Below, one piece after another: positions 9,509-22,647 of a stretch of 59,576 nt of DNA (positions are counted from its first letter, which is position 1; every line of letters starts with the position of its first letter). The position numbers and the translations under genes were made by a program. This DNA comes from Photorhabdus namnaonensis. Lineage in GTDB: Bacteria; Pseudomonadota; Gammaproteobacteria; Enterobacterales; Enterobacteriaceae. The stretch covers positions 1 to 59,576 of the forward strand of contig NZ_LOIC01000093.1 of assembly GCF_001684335.1 (NCBI RefSeq), in the 5' to 3' direction. The notes under the pieces are model-generated. The model made no database searches and was not told where the DNA came from. It saw only the letters and a program-made list of their open reading frames with translations.

Positions 9509-10468
9509 TCAACAATAACCATATTGCATTAAACGCTGATATCGGCGGTCGATTAACTCTTCAGATGTCAGATGATCAAGCTCTGCCAGATCAACCAACA
9601 ACTGAGCTTTCAACGACGCGGATATTGCTTCATAGTCACGATGGGCGCCACCTAATGGCTCTGAGATCACTGTATCGATCAATTCCAATTCTTTCAAACG
9701 AGATGCGATAATCCCCATCGCTTCTGCCGCCAAAGGTGCTTTTTCCGCACTTTTCCACAAAATTGAAGCACAACCTTCTGGGGAGATAACAGAATAAGTG
9801 CTGTATTGCAGCATATTCACTTTATCACCAACACCAATCGCCAATGCGCCACCAGAGCCGCCTTCACCAATCACAGTACAAATAACAGGCACAGACAGGC
9901 GGGACATTTCACGCAAGTTGCGAGCAATCGCCTCAGATTGACCGCGCTCTTCTGCACCAACCCCTGGATATGCGCCAGGAGTATCAATGAAAGTAATAAT
10001 TGGCAGTTTAAAGCGCTCGGCCATTTCCATCAGGCGCAAAGCCTTACGATACCCTTCTGGCGCCGGCATACCGAAATTACGGCGAATTTTTTCTTTGGTT
10101 TCACGGCCTTTTTGGTGACCAATAACCATCACTGGACGCCCATCAAGACGAGCCAGACCACCCACAATCGCTTTGTCATCAGCATAAGCACGATCACCAG
10201 CAAGCTCTTCAAAATCAGTAAAAATATGCTGAATATAGTCCAACGTATAAGGACGACGTGGGTGCCTGGCAAGTTGAGCAATTTGCCAGGCACCTAAATC
10301 TGAAAAGATTTTACGAGTCAATTCCAGACTTTTTTCCCGCAAACGTTGTACTTCTTCATCCAGATTTATATCTAATTTTTCACCTTGACGGCTAACTGCG
10401 GTTAGCGAATCAATTTTCGCTTCCAGCTCGGCAATCGGCTGTTCAAATTCAAGAAAATTCAGACTCAT
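9509..10468 (-). CDS. accA: Acetyl-CoA carboxylase carboxyltransferase subunit alpha
   Basis: With AccD, transfers the carboxyl group from carboxybiotin to acetyl-CoA, the committed step of fatty acid synthesis. 319 aa, as in E. coli, with the glycine-rich [15 protein letters not shown] segment of the crotonase-like fold. It lies 12 bp after dnaE at the end of the leftward lipid A/replication array, so it is probably co-transcribed with dnaE. Confidence 0.98.
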   Translation of the reverse strand: MSLNFLEFEQPIAELEAKIDSLTAVSRQGEKLDINLDEEVQRLREKSLELTRKIFSDLGAWQIAQLARHPRRPYTLDYIQHIFTDFEELAGDRAYADDKAIVGGLARLDGRPVMVIGHQKGRETKEKIRRNFGMPAPEGYRKALRLMEMAERFKLPIITFIDTPGAYPGVGAEERGQSEAIARNLREMSRLSVPVICTVIGEGGSGGALAIGVGDKVNMLQYSTYSVISPEGCASILWKSAEKAPLAAEAMGIIASRLKELELIDTVISEPLGGAHRDYEAISASLKAQLLVDLAELDHLTSEELIDRRYQRLMQYGYC

Positions 10469-10480
10469 AACATTCCTATT

Positions 10481-13400
10481 TTAGTCAAATTCTAATTCTA
10501 CCTGCTCATTACCCAGCAGAGTTCGCAAATCTGTCAGAAGGTTATCCGTTGGCGTTACCCTCCACGTCGCACCAAATCTTAAACGGGCACGGGCGTCTTC
10601 CCTCTGGTAATAAAGATGAACTGGTATCGTTCCCGAACGATGTGGTTCCAACACACTCCGAAGACGGTTCAACAATTGATCATCAATTTGCCTGTCTGAC
10701 AGCGAGATAGCAAGCCCACGCGCATATTTTTCACGCGCTTCACTAATATCCATTAATTCACGAGCTGTCATTTTAAGACCGCCATTGAAGTCATCAAAGC
10801 TGACCTGCCCTGTAGCAATTAATATCCGGTCTTGTTCTAACAAATGCCGGTATTTCTCCAAGGCATCGGAAAATAACATAACTTCTAGACGTCCTGAACG
10901 GTCATCTAAGGTACAAATACCAATCCGGTTACCCCGTTTGGTTATAATCACTTTGGACGCTAACACCAACCCTATCACAGTCGTTACCTGACCGCGTGGT
11001 GTTGGATTCACATCTTTTAACCTCAATCCATTAGTATAGCGCTCAATTTCTTTTAAATAACGGGTAATAGGATGCCCAGTTAAATAGAGACCCAACGTTT
11101 CCCGTTCACCGTCAAGAACTATCTGTTCCGGCCATTGAGGAATATTGGCATAAGAACGTTCCACTTCTTCTGGCTCTTCTGCTAATACGCCAAACATATC
11201 AGTCTGACCAGTAGCTTCTGCTTTAGCATGTTGATCTGCCGCTTTTAGGGCATCTTCCAGCGTAGACATCAGAGCTGCACGGTGCGGCCCCAAACGGTCA
11301 AATGCCCCTGACATGATCAGCTTTTCCATCACTCGGCGACTTAACTTCTTGATGTCAACACGGGCACATAAATCAAACAATTCTCTAAAATAACCACCGT
11401 TCTGGCGAGCTTCGATGATCGCTTCAATCGGCCCTTCACCTACCCCTTTAATTGCACCGATACCATATACGATCTCCCCGTCATCATTAACGTGGAAATG
11501 ATACAAGCCACTATTGATATCAGGTGGTAAGATTTTCAGCCCCATGCGCCAACATTCATCAATCAAACCAACAACTTTTTCTGTATTATCCATATCAGCA
11601 GTCATTACCGCAGCCATGAATTCAGCCGGGTAATGTGCTTTCAACCATAAGGTCTGATAAGAAACCAAAGCATACGCAGCAGAGTGAGATTTGTTAAATC
11701 CGTAACCAGCAAACTTCTCTACCAAGTCAAAGATTTTCATTGCCAGTTGGCCATCAATCCCCAGTTTTTTTGCGCCCTCTTCAAAGACAGAACGCTGTTT
11801 AGCCATCTCCTCCGGCTTTTTCTTGCCCATCGCTCGTCGGAGCATATCTGCACCACCGAGCGTATATCCCGCCAATACTTGGGCAATCTGCATCACTTGT
11901 TCTTGATAAAGGATAATGCCGTAAGTTGGCTCTAACACTGGCTGTAAAGATTCGTGCTGCCACTGTATATCCGGGTATGAGATCTCTTCCCGACCGTGTT
12001 TGCGGTCAATGAAGTTATCCACCATGCCTGATTGCAAAGGACCTGGACGGAATAAAGCAACAAGCGCGATCATATCTTCGAAGCAGTCGGGACGCAGACG
12101 TTTAATCAGATCCTTCATACCACGGGATTCAAGCTGAAATACCGCTGTTGTTTCAGCGCGTTGCAACATATCAAAGCTTTTAGCGTCACTCAGCGGAATC
12201 GCTGTAATATCAATCGGCTCTAGACCTTTCTTCGCTCTCCGCGCGTTGATCATCTCTAATGCCCAGTTGATAATGGTCAGTGTCCTCAGTCCGAGGAAAT
12301 CAAATTTCACCAACCCTGCATATTCCACATCGTTCTTATCAAACTGAGTAACCGGGTTCAAACCTTCCGGGTCACAATAGAGAGGCGAAAAATCGGTGAT
12401 CTTAGTTGGGGCGATAACCACCCCGCCCGCGTGTTTCCCGGCATTACGAGTGACACCTTCCAATTTACGCGCCATATCTATCAGCGCCTTAACTTCCTCA
12501 TCCGCCTCATAGATTTCAGGAAGTTGAGGCTCCGCGGCAAATGCTTTCTCCAACGTCATACCTGGATCAAGCGGTATCAATTTGGAAATCCTATCAACAA
12601 ATCCGTATGGATGCCCTAGCACTCGGCCAACATCCCGGATTACCGCTTTCGCTGCCATTGTACCGAATGTGATGATCTGAGATACGGCGTCACGGCCATA
12701 TATATCAGCCACATGATCAATCACCAGATCGCGTTTTTCCATACAGAAATCGACGTCAAAATCGGGCATCGAAACACGTTCAGGGTTTAGGAATCGTTCA
12801 AATAGCAGGTCAAATTCCAAAGGATCGAGATCAGTTATTTTTAGGGCATAAGCCACCAAAGAACCTGCCCCCGAACCACGTCCAGGACCTACAGGAACAC
12901 CGTTGTCTTTCGACCACTGAATGAATTCCATCACGATCAGGAAGTAGCCAGGAAATCCCATCTGGTTGATAACCCGAAGTTCAACATCGAGTCTCTCATC
13001 ATATTCAAGACGTTTTTCTGCACGTACTTTAGGATCTGGATAGAGAAATGCCAAGCGTTCTTCCAACCCTTGTTTAGATCTATCTATCAGATAATCTTCG
13101 GTACTCATTTCTCCCGTAGGGAATTGCGGCAGGAAATATTCACCAAGGCGAATAGTGACATTACAGCGCTTAGCAATTTCTACACTGTTCTCCAGCGCTT
13201 CAGGAATATCAGCGAATAGTTCACACATTTCCTGTTCACTACGCAGATATTGCTGAGGACTGTAATTTTTCGGGCGTTTGGGGTCGGCCAAAGTATAGCC
13301 ATCATGAATCGCTACGCGAATCTCATGTGCATCAAAATCTTCGCTATCAATGAAACAAACATCATTAGTTGCAACGACTGGCAGGTTTTTTTCCGTTGCC

Positions 13401-13963
13401 AGTGCAACCGCGGCATGAAGATAACTTTCTTCATCTGCACGCCCAGTGCGGCTCAACTCCAAATAATAACAGCCGGGAAAATGCTCCTGATAAAACTCAA
13501 GGCATTGGTCCACCATGACCTGATTACCACGTAGCAGGAATTTACCCACATCCCCCATACGGCCACCAGAGAGTAAGATTAGACCTTCTTTATGGTTTAT
13601 CAGCCATGCTAGTTTAATTGTCGGACCAATCGCACCATATCCCTTCTGATAAGCCTCTGATATCAGCAACGTCAGGTTATGATAACCGGTATTATTGCGC
13701 GCAAGAATGGTGAGGCTAGCGTACTCATCACCAAGCAGTTCACTTTCTACATAGAAATCAGCACCAATAATCGGTTTTACTCCTGCTCCATGAGCACTGC
13801 CGTAAAATCTCACCAACCCACACAAATTAGTAAAATCAGTGATCGCAAAAGCCGGCATACCTAACTGCGCAACCTTTTTCACTAAAGGGCTAGTTTTGGC
13901 TAAGCCATCAATCATTGAATAGTCGCTGTGAACACGTAAGTGCACAAAACGGGGTTCGGCCAT
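10481..13963 (-). CDS. dnaE: DNA polymerase III subunit alpha
   Basis: Catalytic subunit of the replicative polymerase. N-terminal PHP domain begins [13 protein letters not shown] (8-20). The polymerase palm has [10 protein letters not shown] and the catalytic acid motif PDFDVDF near residue 400. HhH, OB-fold and C-terminal tau-binding regions follow. 1160 aa, the same length as E. coli DnaE. Located between rnhB and accA. Confidence 0.99.
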   Translation of the reverse strand: MAEPRFVHLRVHSDYSMIDGLAKTSPLVKKVAQLGMPAFAITDFTNLCGLVRFYGSAHGAGVKPIIGADFYVESELLGDEYASLTILARNNTGYHNLTLLISEAYQKGYGAIGPTIKLAWLINHKEGLILLSGGRMGDVGKFLLRGNQVMVDQCLEFYQEHFPGCYYLELSRTGRADEESYLHAAVALATEKNLPVVATNDVCFIDSEDFDAHEIRVAIHDGYTLADPKRPKNYSPQQYLRSEQEMCELFADIPEALENSVEIAKRCNVTIRLGEYFLPQFPTGEMSTEDYLIDRSKQGLEERLAFLYPDPKVRAEKRLEYDERLDVELRVINQMGFPGYFLIVMEFIQWSKDNGVPVGPGRGSGAGSLVAYALKITDLDPLEFDLLFERFLNPERVSMPDFDVDFCMEKRDLVIDHVADIYGRDAVSQIITFGTMAAKAVIRDVGRVLGHPYGFVDRISKLIPLDPGMTLEKAFAAEPQLPEIYEADEEVKALIDMARKLEGVTRNAGKHAGGVVIAPTKITDFSPLYCDPEGLNPVTQFDKNDVEYAGLVKFDFLGLRTLTIINWALEMINARRAKKGLEPIDITAIPLSDAKSFDMLQRAETTAVFQLESRGMKDLIKRLRPDCFEDMIALVALFRPGPLQSGMVDNFIDRKHGREEISYPDIQWQHESLQPVLEPTYGIILYQEQVMQIAQVLAGYTLGGADMLRRAMGKKKPEEMAKQRSVFEEGAKKLGIDGQLAMKIFDLVEKFAGYGFNKSHSAAYALVSYQTLWLKAHYPAEFMAAVMTADMDNTEKVVGLIDECWRMGLKILPPDINSGLYHFHVNDDGEIVYGIGAIKGVGEGPIEAIIEARQNGGYFRELFDLCARVDIKKLSRRVMEKLIMSGAFDRLGPHRAALMSTLEDALKAADQHAKAEATGQTDMFGVLAEEPEEVERSYANIPQWPEQIVLDGERETLGLYLTGHPITRYLKEIERYTNGLRLKDVNPTPRGQVTTVIGLVLASKVIITKRGNRIGICTLDDRSGRLEVMLFSDALEKYRHLLEQDRILIATGQVSFDDFNGGLKMTARELMDISEAREKYARGLAISLSDRQIDDQLLNRLRSVLEPHRSGTIPVHLYYQREDARARLRFGATWRVTPTDNLLTDLRTLLGNEQVELEFD

Positions 13964-14020
13964 ATATTTATCCAGATGATATCAATTTGAAGAATAGCGG
14001 TATTCAGTCAACCAGTTTAC

Positions 14021-14611
14021 TTAAAAGCCAATTGCTCTCTTAACCGGCGCAAAGCTTTTACGATGATGTTCTGTCGCTCCCAACTGAGACAACTTTTCCA
14101 AATGAAATGCGGTCGGGTAGCCTTTATGCTTAGCAAATCCATATTCAGGAAACAGTTGATCCAGTTCAGCCATTTCCCGATCTCTGGTAACTTTCGCCAC
14201 AATAGAAGCGGCACTGATTTCAGCAACCAGTCCATCGCCTTTTATCACCGCTTGTGCCGGCATGGGTAATTTAGGGCAACGGTTACCATCAATCAGCACA
14301 TATTCAGGAGAAATAAGCAAATTAGCCACAGCCCTCTGCATCGCAAGCATAGTTGCATGCAGGATATTCAATTGATCAATTTCCGCCGGTTCTGCACGCC
14401 CTAAACTCCAGCACAACGCTTTTTCTGTGATCTCCAGGTACAGTGCCTCACGGCGTTTTTCACTAAGTTTTTTAGAATCAGCCAAACCAACTATCGGCCG
14501 TAACGGATCTAAAATCACAGCGGCAGTCACAACCGCCCCCACTAATGGACCTCGACCAACTTCATCAACCCCAGCAATCAGACTCGCCTGAGGATATATA
14601 AATTCCATCAT
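14021..14611 (-). CDS. rnhB: Ribonuclease HII
   Basis: Cleaves RNA in RNA-DNA hybrids and at single misincorporated ribonucleotides. Active-site signature [13 protein letters not shown] with D16 and E17. The sequence opens with two Met codons; the second (14608) matches the E. coli start better. The start overlaps the lpxB stop (ATGATGG), indicating coupling. 196 or 195 aa. Confidence 0.97.
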   Translation of the reverse strand: MMEFIYPQASLIAGVDEVGRGPLVGAVVTAAVILDPLRPIVGLADSKKLSEKRREALYLEITEKALCWSLGRAEPAEIDQLNILHATMLAMQRAVANLLISPEYVLIDGNRCPKLPMPAQAVIKGDGLVAEISAASIVAKVTRDREMAELDQLFPEYGFAKHKGYPTAFHLEKLSQLGATEHHRKSFAPVKRAIGF

Positions 14612-15792
14612 TTTCCTGCCAATTCCAGCACGGCTTGTGCTGCTTGTTCGTCAGCATTACAACGAATGCTTTCATGCAAATGTAAAAATGTCTGTTTCAA
14701 TACTTCAACTTTTTCATTGCCTTGTAGTAACGGCAACAACTTATCTGCAAGCTTTTGCGGCTGACATTCTTCCTGCAATAATTCTTTAACTAACTCTTCA
14801 CCGGATAATAAGTTAGGCAATGAAACATAAGGCGTTTTTACCAGACGTTTTGCCAACCAGAAAGTCAATGACTTCATTCGGTAACCAACTACCATTGGAC
14901 ATTTTGCCAACATACATTCCAAGGCTGCGGTACCAGAGGCCAAAAGTGCGGCATCACTTGCGATCATGATTTCCCGCGCTTTGCCATCCACAAGATGAAC
15001 ATTCAGCTCTGGCGCAACTTCTTGCTTAATGCGCTCAAATTGTTCACGCCGTTTAGCATTCACCAACGGCACAAATACATGCAGATCAGGTATGCTTTGC
15101 TGCAATAACTGAGCTGTTTTAAGAAAATCCGCGCTCAGCATCTCAACCTCAGAATGACGACTCCCCGGCAATAAAGCCAAGCAAACAGCCTCTGGCGGAA
15201 TACCTAATAGTTCACGCGCCGCTGCTTTATTTGGTTGCAATGGCATGGCATCCGCCATCGTATGTCCAATAAACCGGCACGGAACATTAAACTTATCGTA
15301 AAACGCTTTTTCAAAAGGTAAGAAAGCGAGAACCATATCTGTAGCTTTACCAATTTTGAAAACACGTTTTTGCCGCCAAGCCCATACCGACGGACTAACA
15401 TAATGAATAGTGCGAATGCCTCGCTGTTTTAACCGACCTTCCAAGGTGATATTGAAATCCGGCGCATCAATACCCACAAATACATCAGGTTTCAATTCAG
15501 TGAAACGGGTTGTCAGATCCTTACGTATTTTCAGCAAACGAGGCAAACGTTCGAGAACTTCAACAACCCCCATTACTGCTAGCTCTTCCATCTCATACCA
15601 AGCCTCACAACCTTCAGCCTGCATAAGAGGACCCGCCACACCGACAAAACGGGCATTAGGTACTTTTGCTTTTAAAGCACGAATTAAACCTGCACCAAGG
15701 ATATCACCGGAGGTTTCTCCGGCGATTAATCCAATAGTCAGCGGACGCAGACTATTAATAGAAGAAATGGTAGCCAAAGGAGTATCCTTCAT
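14608..15792 (-). CDS. lpxB: Lipid-A-disaccharide synthase
   Basis: GT19-family glycosyltransferase that joins UDP-2,3-diacylglucosamine and lipid X to form the lipid A disaccharide at the inner-membrane cytoplasmic face. The N-terminal [10 protein letters not shown] motif is present; 394 aa. It follows lpxA by 4 bp and overlaps rnhB. About ten residues precede the region matching E. coli, so the true start could be slightly internal. Confidence 0.97.
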   Translation of the reverse strand: MKDTPLATISSINSLRPLTIGLIAGETSGDILGAGLIRALKAKVPNARFVGVAGPLMQAEGCEAWYEMEELAVMGVVEVLERLPRLLKIRKDLTTRFTELKPDVFVGIDAPDFNITLEGRLKQRGIRTIHYVSPSVWAWRQKRVFKIGKATDMVLAFLPFEKAFYDKFNVPCRFIGHTMADAMPLQPNKAAARELLGIPPEAVCLALLPGSRHSEVEMLSADFLKTAQLLQQSIPDLHVFVPLVNAKRREQFERIKQEVAPELNVHLVDGKAREIMIASDAALLASGTAALECMLAKCPMVVGYRMKSLTFWLAKRLVKTPYVSLPNLLSGEELVKELLQEECQPQKLADKLLPLLQGNEKVEVLKQTFLHLHESIRCNADEQAAQAVLELAGK

Positions 15793-15796
15793 CTAC

Positions 15797-16585
15797 TTAA
15801 CGGATAATGCCGCGAGTAGAATTTGCCAAAAAATCACTGAAAATTTTTACATGCTGATTATTTTCAGCCAGCTCAGCAATTTCTTGTTGTGCTTCTTCTA
15901 ACGTTTTTCCGTTACGATACAAAATTTTGTACGCATTTCTAATTGCATGCAATGAATCTTTATCAAAACCACGGCGTTTCAGACCTTCGACGTTGGTGCC
16001 AAAAGGTGTTGCGTGATTCCCCTGAGCAATAACATATGGTGGAATATCCTGTACCACGCCGGAACACCCTCCCACCATAGCATGAGAGCCTATCTGACAG
16101 AACTGATGAATCGCACTCATACCACCAATGATGACATAATCCCCCAGGATAACATGCCCCCCTAAAGTACCATTATTCGCAATGACACAACGATCACCGA
16201 CAATACAGTCATGAGCGATATGAGCATTAATCATCAACAAATTATCATTGCCGATTTTCGTTACACCACCACCCTGCACGGTACCACGATGAATGGTGAC
16301 ACTTTCGCGGATACGGTTACGATCACCAATTTCAACTCGAGTTGGTTCGCCGTGATATTTCAGGTCCTGATTCATTTCGCCAATAGAAGCAAACTGAAAA
16401 ATCTGGTTATCACGGCCGATTTTGGTTATTCCATTGACAACAACATGGGACTTTAGCTCTGTACCTTCGCCAATTTCAACCTGAGAACCAATACAACAAA
16501 ACGGTCCAATACGAACATTAGCACCGATAACCGCACCATCTTCTACAATAGCGCTAGGATGTATATAAGCGGTTTCATCAATCAT
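15797..16585 (-). CDS. lpxA: UDP-N-acetylglucosamine O-acyltransferase
   Basis: First step of lipid A synthesis: transfers R-3-hydroxyacyl from ACP to UDP-GlcNAc. Left-handed beta-helix of hexapeptide repeats, catalytic H125 in AHIAHDC, and a helical C-terminus. 262 aa, as in E. coli. Three bp from fabZ; lpxA and FabZ compete for the same hydroxyacyl-ACP. Confidence 0.98.
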   Translation of the reverse strand: MIDETAYIHPSAIVEDGAVIGANVRIGPFCCIGSQVEIGEGTELKSHVVVNGITKIGRDNQIFQFASIGEMNQDLKYHGEPTRVEIGDRNRIRESVTIHRGTVQGGGVTKIGNDNLLMINAHIAHDCIVGDRCVIANNGTLGGHVILGDYVIIGGMSAIHQFCQIGSHAMVGGCSGVVQDIPPYVIAQGNHATPFGTNVEGLKRRGFDKDSLHAIRNAYKILYRNGKTLEEAQQEIAELAENNQHVKIFSDFLANSTRGIIR

Positions 16586-16588
16586 AGA

Positions 16589-17041
16589 CTAAACCTCACG
16601 ACGGCGAGCACACATCATTTCTGCTTCGCAAGCTACTTCTCCATCGACTTTCGCTACGCCTCTACAACGCGCAACCCCTCGACGCTCCTTAATAAATTCT
16701 ACTTCTAATATCATTTGATCCCCAGGCACTACCGGACGTTTAAAACGGGCGCCATCGATAGCAGCAAAATAATAGAGCTCATTTGGCTCTAGTTTACCCA
16801 CACTCTTAAATGCCAGAATTCCGGTAGCCTGTGCCATAGCTTCAAGGATCAGAACGCCAGGGAAAATAGGTTTGCCGGGGAAATGTCCCTGAAAGAAGGG
16901 TTCGTTAAAAGATACATTTTTTACTGCACGTAAGAATTTACCTTCCTCAAAATCAAGAACGCGATCCACCAATAAAAACGGATAACGATGTGGAAGTAGA
17001 TCTAAAATTTCTTCAATGTGCAGAGTATGATTATCACTCAT
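16589..17041 (-). CDS. fabZ: 3-hydroxyacyl-[acyl-carrier-protein] dehydratase FabZ
   Basis: Dehydrates 3-hydroxyacyl-ACP in fatty acid elongation. Hot-dog fold with catalytic H53 ([11 protein letters not shown]) and E67 (LILEAMAQ). 150 aa. It sits between lpxD and lpxA, linking membrane lipid supply to lipid A synthesis. Confidence 0.98.
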   Translation of the reverse strand: MSDNHTLHIEEILDLLPHRYPFLLVDRVLDFEEGKFLRAVKNVSFNEPFFQGHFPGKPIFPGVLILEAMAQATGILAFKSVGKLEPNELYYFAAIDGARFKRPVVPGDQMILEVEFIKERRGVARCRGVAKVDGEVACEAEMMCARRREV

Positions 17042-17155
17042 CTAAATACTCTTCCTGTCAAAAAGGACTAATTGTATTAACGACACGGCCCGCTTAAACC
17101 CCAAATCCAGAGTTCCCAGGCAGGCCGCAAAATAAAACACAACCAAAAATAAAAA

Positions 17156-17200
17156 TATAGTGCAATTAAATCTAGTACAATTAAATATAGTGCAATTACT
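17156..17200. repeat. Three tandem 15-bp repeats at the lpxD 3' end
   Basis: TATAGTGCAATTAAA (17156-17170), TCTAGTACAATTAAA (17171-17185) and TATAGTGCAATTACT (17186-17200). The last copy covers the lpxD stop codon. They lie in the unusually wide lpxD-fabZ gap (154 bp). Confidence 0.85.
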
Positions 17201-18224
17201 CGTTTTCGCCTTCCAATTTACTCTCCATTGACTTAAGACGTTTATTCATTTCATTGATATTCATGACTAAAGCTGCCGTCTTACGCCAAACTTTATTTGG
17301 TTGCGCCGGAATGCCAGAGGAGTATACACCAGGTTCAGTGATAGGACGCATCACCATACTCATTCCCGTGACTGTTACCTTATCACAGATTTCCATATGT
17401 CCATTAATTACACTGGCGCCGCCAATCATACAGTAACAACCAATTTTCAGACTACCGGCCATGATCACACCGCCAGCAATCGCCGTATTGTCACCAATGA
17501 TAACATTATGAGCAATCTGACACTGGTTATCGATAATGACGCCATTGCCAATAATAGTATTATCCAAAGCTCCCCGATCAATCGTCGTACAAGCGCCAAT
17601 CTCAACCCTGTCACCAATAATGACTGACCCTAATTGAGGGATTTTAACCCATTTACCACGATCATTCGCATAGCCAAAACCATCAGACCCAATCACTGCT
17701 CCCGACTGAATCAAACACTGCTCACCCATTTCAACATTATGATAAACAGAAACATTCGCCCAAAGACGGCTTCCCGCGCCAATACGCGTATTTTTACCAA
17801 TAAAGCAGCCTGCACCGATAACCACATTGTCATCAAGAACAACGCCAGATTCGATAACAGCATTAGCTCCAACAGCGACATTCTTACCCAAAGTTGCCAG
17901 AGGTGAAATCACCGCAGAAGGGTGAATATCCTGTGCGGGAACCGGTGTTGCATCCATAATCTGAGCCATATAGGCATATGCCAGATAAGGATTGTCGACA
18001 ACCAACGCGGGAATATTGCAATAAGGAAGATCTGACGCCTGGAGAACGACAGCGGCAGCCTGACATTCAGCTAAACGCTCACGGTAACGACTGTCAGATA
18101 AAAAAGTGATCTGCTCGCTATTGGCAGAATGCATTGGTGCAATACTGGTGATAACAATATCGCCATCACCATGTAATTGTGCATTCAACTGCTGAGCTAA
18201 ATCAGCCAATCGAATTGAAGACAT
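17196..18224 (-). CDS. lpxD: UDP-3-O-(3-hydroxymyristoyl)glucosamine N-acyltransferase
   Basis: Third lipid A step: N-acylates UDP-3-O-acylglucosamine. N-terminal uridine-binding domain, then hexapeptide-repeat beta-helix, with catalytic H239 in QIAHNVIIG at the E. coli position. 342 aa. It follows skp by 3 bp. Confidence 0.98.
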   Translation of the reverse strand: MSSIRLADLAQQLNAQLHGDGDIVITSIAPMHSANSEQITFLSDSRYRERLAECQAAAVVLQASDLPYCNIPALVVDNPYLAYAYMAQIMDATPVPAQDIHPSAVISPLATLGKNVAVGANAVIESGVVLDDNVVIGAGCFIGKNTRIGAGSRLWANVSVYHNVEMGEQCLIQSGAVIGSDGFGYANDRGKWVKIPQLGSVIIGDRVEIGACTTIDRGALDNTIIGNGVIIDNQCQIAHNVIIGDNTAIAGGVIMAGSLKIGCYCMIGGASVINGHMEICDKVTVTGMSMVMRPITEPGVYSSGIPAQPNKVWRKTAALVMNINEMNKRLKSMESKLEGENE

Positions 18225-18227
18225 CTA

Positions 18228-18725
18228 TTATTTAACCTGTTTCAACACACTTGCAGTAATATTTTTGCCAGATACTGAATAAGCAACAGCATTCGCATCA
18301 ATAACAACATCATAGCCTTCTTTGCCAGCAACTACTTTGATTGCGTCCTGAATACGACTTAGAATTTTGTTGCGCTCTTCCATCTCGCGACGACGGTGAT
18401 CTTGTTCAAAAGCTTGAGCTTTTTTGGCAAATTCTTCACGCTTAGCCATCACATCTTTTTCCAGATTAGTACGCTCACTGGATTTCATAGTGGAACCATC
18501 ACGCTGTAATTTCTGGATCTTGGATTGCAAGTCAGTTTCCATCCGTTGCAATTCAGATGCGCGGTTTTTAAACTCATTTTCCAACTGCCTGGCAACAGCT
18601 TCGCGGGCTGGCAACTGCTGGAAAATCTCGCCAACATTTACAACGGCAATTTTGTCTGCTGCCTGAACGCCAGCAGAGAAAGCTAATGCAATACCAAAGC
18701 TTGCTGCACACAACCATTTTTTCAC
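18228..18725 (-). CDS. skp: Periplasmic chaperone Skp (OmpH/HlpA)
   Basis: Trimeric jellyfish-shaped chaperone that carries unfolded outer-membrane proteins to BamA. Signal peptide of about 22 residues (cleavage after GVQA), then a charged coiled-coil arm region. The frame is open to 18839, but the GTG at 18725 has AAGGAG six bases upstream and gives 165 aa beginning [10 protein letters not shown], matching the family; the longer frame would overlap the bamA end. Confidence 0.96.
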   Translation of the reverse strand: MKKWLCAASFGIALAFSAGVQAADKIAVVNVGEIFQQLPAREAVARQLENEFKNRASELQRMETDLQSKIQKLQRDGSTMKSSERTNLEKDVMAKREEFAKKAQAFEQDHRRREMEERNKILSRIQDAIKVVAGKEGYDVVIDANAVAYSVSGKNITASVLKQVK

Positions 18726-18835
18726 TATAAACTCCTTAAACCACGCTATCTGTAACCTATTGGAAAACTTAGTCAATGCTCTGAAACCTACGATTTCAGA
18801 GCTTGCTCTATCAATAATAAGATAAAAACGCATTA

Positions 18836-21229
18836 TCACCAGGTTTTGCCAATATTAAATTGGAATTGCTCTGATCTATCACCTTCGTAGTCTTTGATCG
18901 GCTTGGCATAAGAGAATACCAGCGGACCTAAAGGAGACATCCATTGCAATGCAATACCCGCCGAAACACGGATATTACCTGGTTTACTGTAATCAGGTAT
19001 GCCTCTGCTCTTCATAGCAGCAGAATCATTCCAATAGGTATCCCAAACCGTACCTGAATCAATAAAGAATGAAGTTCGGACAGAGTTCGAATACTTACTA
19101 TCAAGGAACGGCGTTGGAGTAATCAGCTCAAGGCTAGCTACCGCCATTGCATTCCCCCCCACAGCATCGCGAGATGGACTATCTTTCTTAGGATCATCTT
19201 TTCCATTCAGATAAATCGCTTTAGGCCCAATATTGTTAGAACGGAAACCGCGAACCGTACTGGAGCCACCTGCATAAAAGTTTTCATAGAATGGCAACTC
19301 TTTACCGCCTAATCCATCCCCATAACCTAAACGACCACGCCCCAAAATCACCCAAGTATGATCGTCATTAATCGGATAATACGCAGAAGTATCAAGAGTC
19401 ACTTTATAGAATTCGTTATCCGAACCAGGAATAGTCACTTTACCATTCAGAGTCGATTTCACACCGGATGTTGGGAAGAAACCACGGTCAAGGTTGTTAT
19501 ATGTCCAACCTATATTCAAAGCAAAGTCATCCGCTTTGAACTCAGCTTTACTTTTATAATCTGGTTTCTCACCCATAGAATTCAGATAGCGCCACATAGC
19601 TGCCTGAGGAAGCATATCAGACAGTGAGTTATGCACATAATTTAACCCAAAACGCAGGGAGTTATTTTCATTAACCGGGAAACCGAGGAAACCATCTATA
19701 CCATAACTTTGGTTGGTATAGCCGGATAATTCAGCATCATCGGCTCTGAAATCGTTGTAGAATACCCGGCCACCAAGACTCACTCCATTAACTGTGAAGT
19801 ATGGATCAGTGAAGGAGAGCTCTGCATAGGTTGAATAATCGTTCTTACTAGCATTAATCCCCACAGCATTACCTGTACCTAACCAGTTATCTTGCTGAGC
19901 GCCAACCTGGAAGCTAACGCCGCTTTCTGTACCAAAACCAACACCAAAGTTCAAAGAGCCGGTATTACGTTCTTTCACTTTATAAACGACATCTACCTGA
20001 TCAGGGCTACCTGGTACACGCTGAGTTTCAACATCTACCGTTTCGAAATACCCCAAACGGTTAAGACGCTCTTTACCCAATTCAACCAGATCACTCCCTA
20101 ACCATGCACTCTCCATCTGACGCATTTCACGGCGCAGAACAGAATCTTTAGTGGTGTCATTACCAGAGAAACGAATTTTACGAACATAGAAACGGTTACC
20201 CGCATCAATATTGACATGCAGCTTTACTGTTTTATCCTGATCATTGATTTCAGGTTGCGTCATCACTCGTGGATAAGCATAACCATAGCGACCAAGCAAG
20301 TTCTTAATGTCATTTTCCATTTTAGTCACCTGAGTCCCGTTATACAGAGATCCAGGCTCAATGGCAGCCAACTTAGTAATTTCTGACTGATAACCCGCCA
20401 TATTACCGTTTAAGTCAATACCTGATATTTTGTATTGATCCCCTTCAGTCATATTTATCGTGACATAAATACCTTTTTTATCTGGCGTCAAACTGACCTG
20501 AGTCGAATCAATGTTGAAACGGGCATAACCGCGATCAAGGTAAAAACTGCGCAATGCTTCAAGGTCACCAGTCAGTTTTTGTTTCTGATATTTCTGATCA
20601 GCAGTCAGATTCCACCACGGCACATCATCTCTAAGTTGGAAACGATTCAATAGCTCATCAGAAGAAAATGATTTATTACCGACAATGTTAATTTGCTGGA
20701 TTTTTGCCGAAACACCCTCAGCGAAAACCAGTTTTAAATCGACACGGTTACGTGGAAGTGGCGTAACAACCGCTTTTACACTAGCGTTGTATTTCCCCAC
20801 ACTGTAATAGAAATCCTCTAATCCTCTTTCGATATTGGACAGCATCGTGCGGTCAAGGGCTTCTCCGACCCGAACATGAGATGCCTCAAGGTTTTGTTTC
20901 AACATGTCATCTTTCACCGATTTATTGCCGGAGAAAGTGATGCTGGCAATAGTCGGCCGTTCTTTTACCTGAACAATAAGTGTATTGCCATCACGCAGGA
21001 CACGAACGTCTTCAAAGTTACCAGTAGCAAATAGTGCATGAATGGTACGACCGATATCTTCATCGCTGACCGTATCACCTACGCGAACTGGCATATTCAA
21101 TAATGCTGCACCTACGGCGACGCGTTGAAGACCTTCAAAGTGAATGTCCTGAACTACGAATCCGTCTGCACCGTATGCAGTGGCGCTGCCGAACAGCAGC
21201 GACGCTATGAGTAACTTTTTCATCGCCAT
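18836..21229 (-). CDS. bamA: Outer membrane protein assembly factor BamA
   Basis: Core of the BAM complex that folds beta-barrels into the outer membrane. Signal peptide [20 protein letters not shown], five POTRA domains (to about 420), then a 16-strand barrel with the lid-lock motif [15 protein letters not shown] and the terminal aromatic beta-signal FNIGKTW. The upstream in-frame Met at 21295 lies in the rseP end and is rejected; 797 aa from 21229. The loop before [12 protein letters not shown] is shorter than in E. coli and lacks its cysteine pair. Confidence 0.98.
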   Translation of the reverse strand: MAMKKLLIASLLFGSATAYGADGFVVQDIHFEGLQRVAVGAALLNMPVRVGDTVSDEDIGRTIHALFATGNFEDVRVLRDGNTLIVQVKERPTIASITFSGNKSVKDDMLKQNLEASHVRVGEALDRTMLSNIERGLEDFYYSVGKYNASVKAVVTPLPRNRVDLKLVFAEGVSAKIQQINIVGNKSFSSDELLNRFQLRDDVPWWNLTADQKYQKQKLTGDLEALRSFYLDRGYARFNIDSTQVSLTPDKKGIYVTINMTEGDQYKISGIDLNGNMAGYQSEITKLAAIEPGSLYNGTQVTKMENDIKNLLGRYGYAYPRVMTQPEINDQDKTVKLHVNIDAGNRFYVRKIRFSGNDTTKDSVLRREMRQMESAWLGSDLVELGKERLNRLGYFETVDVETQRVPGSPDQVDVVYKVKERNTGSLNFGVGFGTESGVSFQVGAQQDNWLGTGNAVGINASKNDYSTYAELSFTDPYFTVNGVSLGGRVFYNDFRADDAELSGYTNQSYGIDGFLGFPVNENNSLRFGLNYVHNSLSDMLPQAAMWRYLNSMGEKPDYKSKAEFKADDFALNIGWTYNNLDRGFFPTSGVKSTLNGKVTIPGSDNEFYKVTLDTSAYYPINDDHTWVILGRGRLGYGDGLGGKELPFYENFYAGGSSTVRGFRSNNIGPKAIYLNGKDDPKKDSPSRDAVGGNAMAVASLELITPTPFLDSKYSNSVRTSFFIDSGTVWDTYWNDSAAMKSRGIPDYSKPGNIRVSAGIALQWMSPLGPLVFSYAKPIKDYEGDRSEQFQFNIGKTW

Positions 21230-21263
21230 CGTTGTAATGCGTCTTCCTAACCAGTCTTCCGCT

Positions 21264-22619
21264 TTAAAAGCGGGAGAAATCATTGAAAAGTGCAAGCCCC
21301 ATCAATAACACCAGTATCATGGCACCGATGCGATAGCTGAAGTCTTGTACACGCTCGGAAATCGGCCCACCCTTTATCTTTTCGATAAACAAGAAGAGCA
21401 GATGTCCACCATCTAACACAGGTAATGGGATTAGGTTAATAATCCCAAGATTGACGCTTATCAACGCCAAAAACATCAAATAATACACCAAGCCGGAATC
21501 AGCCGACACCCCCGCCCCTTTGGCGATAGAGATAGGCCCACTCAGGTTGTTAATTTTCACATCACCAACGATCAGCTTACCAATCATACTGACAGTTAAT
21601 CGCATCAGTTGCCAAGTCTTATCTCCAGCCTGATACATGGCAGAGAAAGGCCCATATTGCTGAACGATTCTATATTCATCGGCTAATGGCACAACTCGCA
21701 GTTCCACACCGGCAAAACCAACTTTCCTGCCACCGGATTGTTGTTTTACTTCCGGCGTCATAGAGAGAGAAATAATATGACCAGCCCGATCCACGGAAAG
21801 TTCCAGCGGGGCATTCGGATTATTACTGACAAAAGATGTAAAAGTATGCCAAGCATCTATTTCCTGATCACCGACTTTAACTATCCTATCCCCCTTTTGC
21901 AAACCCGCCTTTTCCGCTGCGGAGCCAAGGATAACTTTTTCCACCAGAGAATCCAAATGAGGAGCGACAGGCATAATCCCTAGAGACAATACAGGGTCCT
22001 GCTTATCAGGATCAAAGCTCCATTGCCGCAAATCCAGAATTTTCTCTACCGGATATGATGAACCAGGAGAGATAACCTGAACGGTCATATTATCGTCACC
22101 TATCTTGCCCACCAGAGCAAAACGAACTGAATTCCAATCAGGCGTTTCGATACCATCTACGGATTTTAGTTCCATTCCCGATGAAATATTTGCTTGCGCA
22201 GCGATAGAATCTGGTTTGATATCCGCAACAACAGGACGTATTGCCGGCACACCAATAATAAAAACTAACCAATAAACCACAGCCGCCAATAAAAAGTTAG
22301 CAATTGGCCCGGCACTGACAACCGCAGCACGTTGACCAAGTGTTTTATTATTGAATGCCATATGACGGTGTTCAGGAGAAACAGGTGAAACACGCTCATC
22401 AAGCATTTTCACATATCCCCCCAGTGGAATAAGGGCTATAACATACTCCGTTCCCTGGCGATCCATACGCCGCCATAGCGCTTTACCAAAACCAATGGAG
22501 AAACGTTCAACGTGAATACCACACTTTCTGGCTACCCAAAAATGACCGAACTCATGCACAGTGATCAATATGCCTAGCGCAATAATAAAAGCCGCTAGAT
22601 TCCAGAGAATTCCCATCAT
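21264..22619 (-). CDS. rseP: Regulator of sigma-E protease RseP
   Basis: Inner-membrane site-2 metalloprotease that cleaves RseA and remnant signal peptides. Zinc motif HEFGH (H22, E23, H26) in the first membrane helix, two periplasmic PDZ domains, and the third zinc ligand in PVLDGGH near residue 400. 451 aa, as E. coli. It lies between cdsA and bamA. Confidence 0.98.
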   Translation of the reverse strand: MMGILWNLAAFIIALGILITVHEFGHFWVARKCGIHVERFSIGFGKALWRRMDRQGTEYVIALIPLGGYVKMLDERVSPVSPEHRHMAFNNKTLGQRAAVVSAGPIANFLLAAVVYWLVFIIGVPAIRPVVADIKPDSIAAQANISSGMELKSVDGIETPDWNSVRFALVGKIGDDNMTVQVISPGSSYPVEKILDLRQWSFDPDKQDPVLSLGIMPVAPHLDSLVEKVILGSAAEKAGLQKGDRIVKVGDQEIDAWHTFTSFVSNNPNAPLELSVDRAGHIISLSMTPEVKQQSGGRKVGFAGVELRVVPLADEYRIVQQYGPFSAMYQAGDKTWQLMRLTVSMIGKLIVGDVKINNLSGPISIAKGAGVSADSGLVYYLMFLALISVNLGIINLIPLPVLDGGHLLFLFIEKIKGGPISERVQDFSYRIGAMILVLLMGLALFNDFSRF

Positions 22620-22647
22620 ATTTTTTAAACGCCGTCAAACAGAGAGA

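Noticed and set aside
9442-9711. 89-codon rightward ORF
   Set aside because: Largely antisense to accA, with composition explained by the opposite-strand gene.
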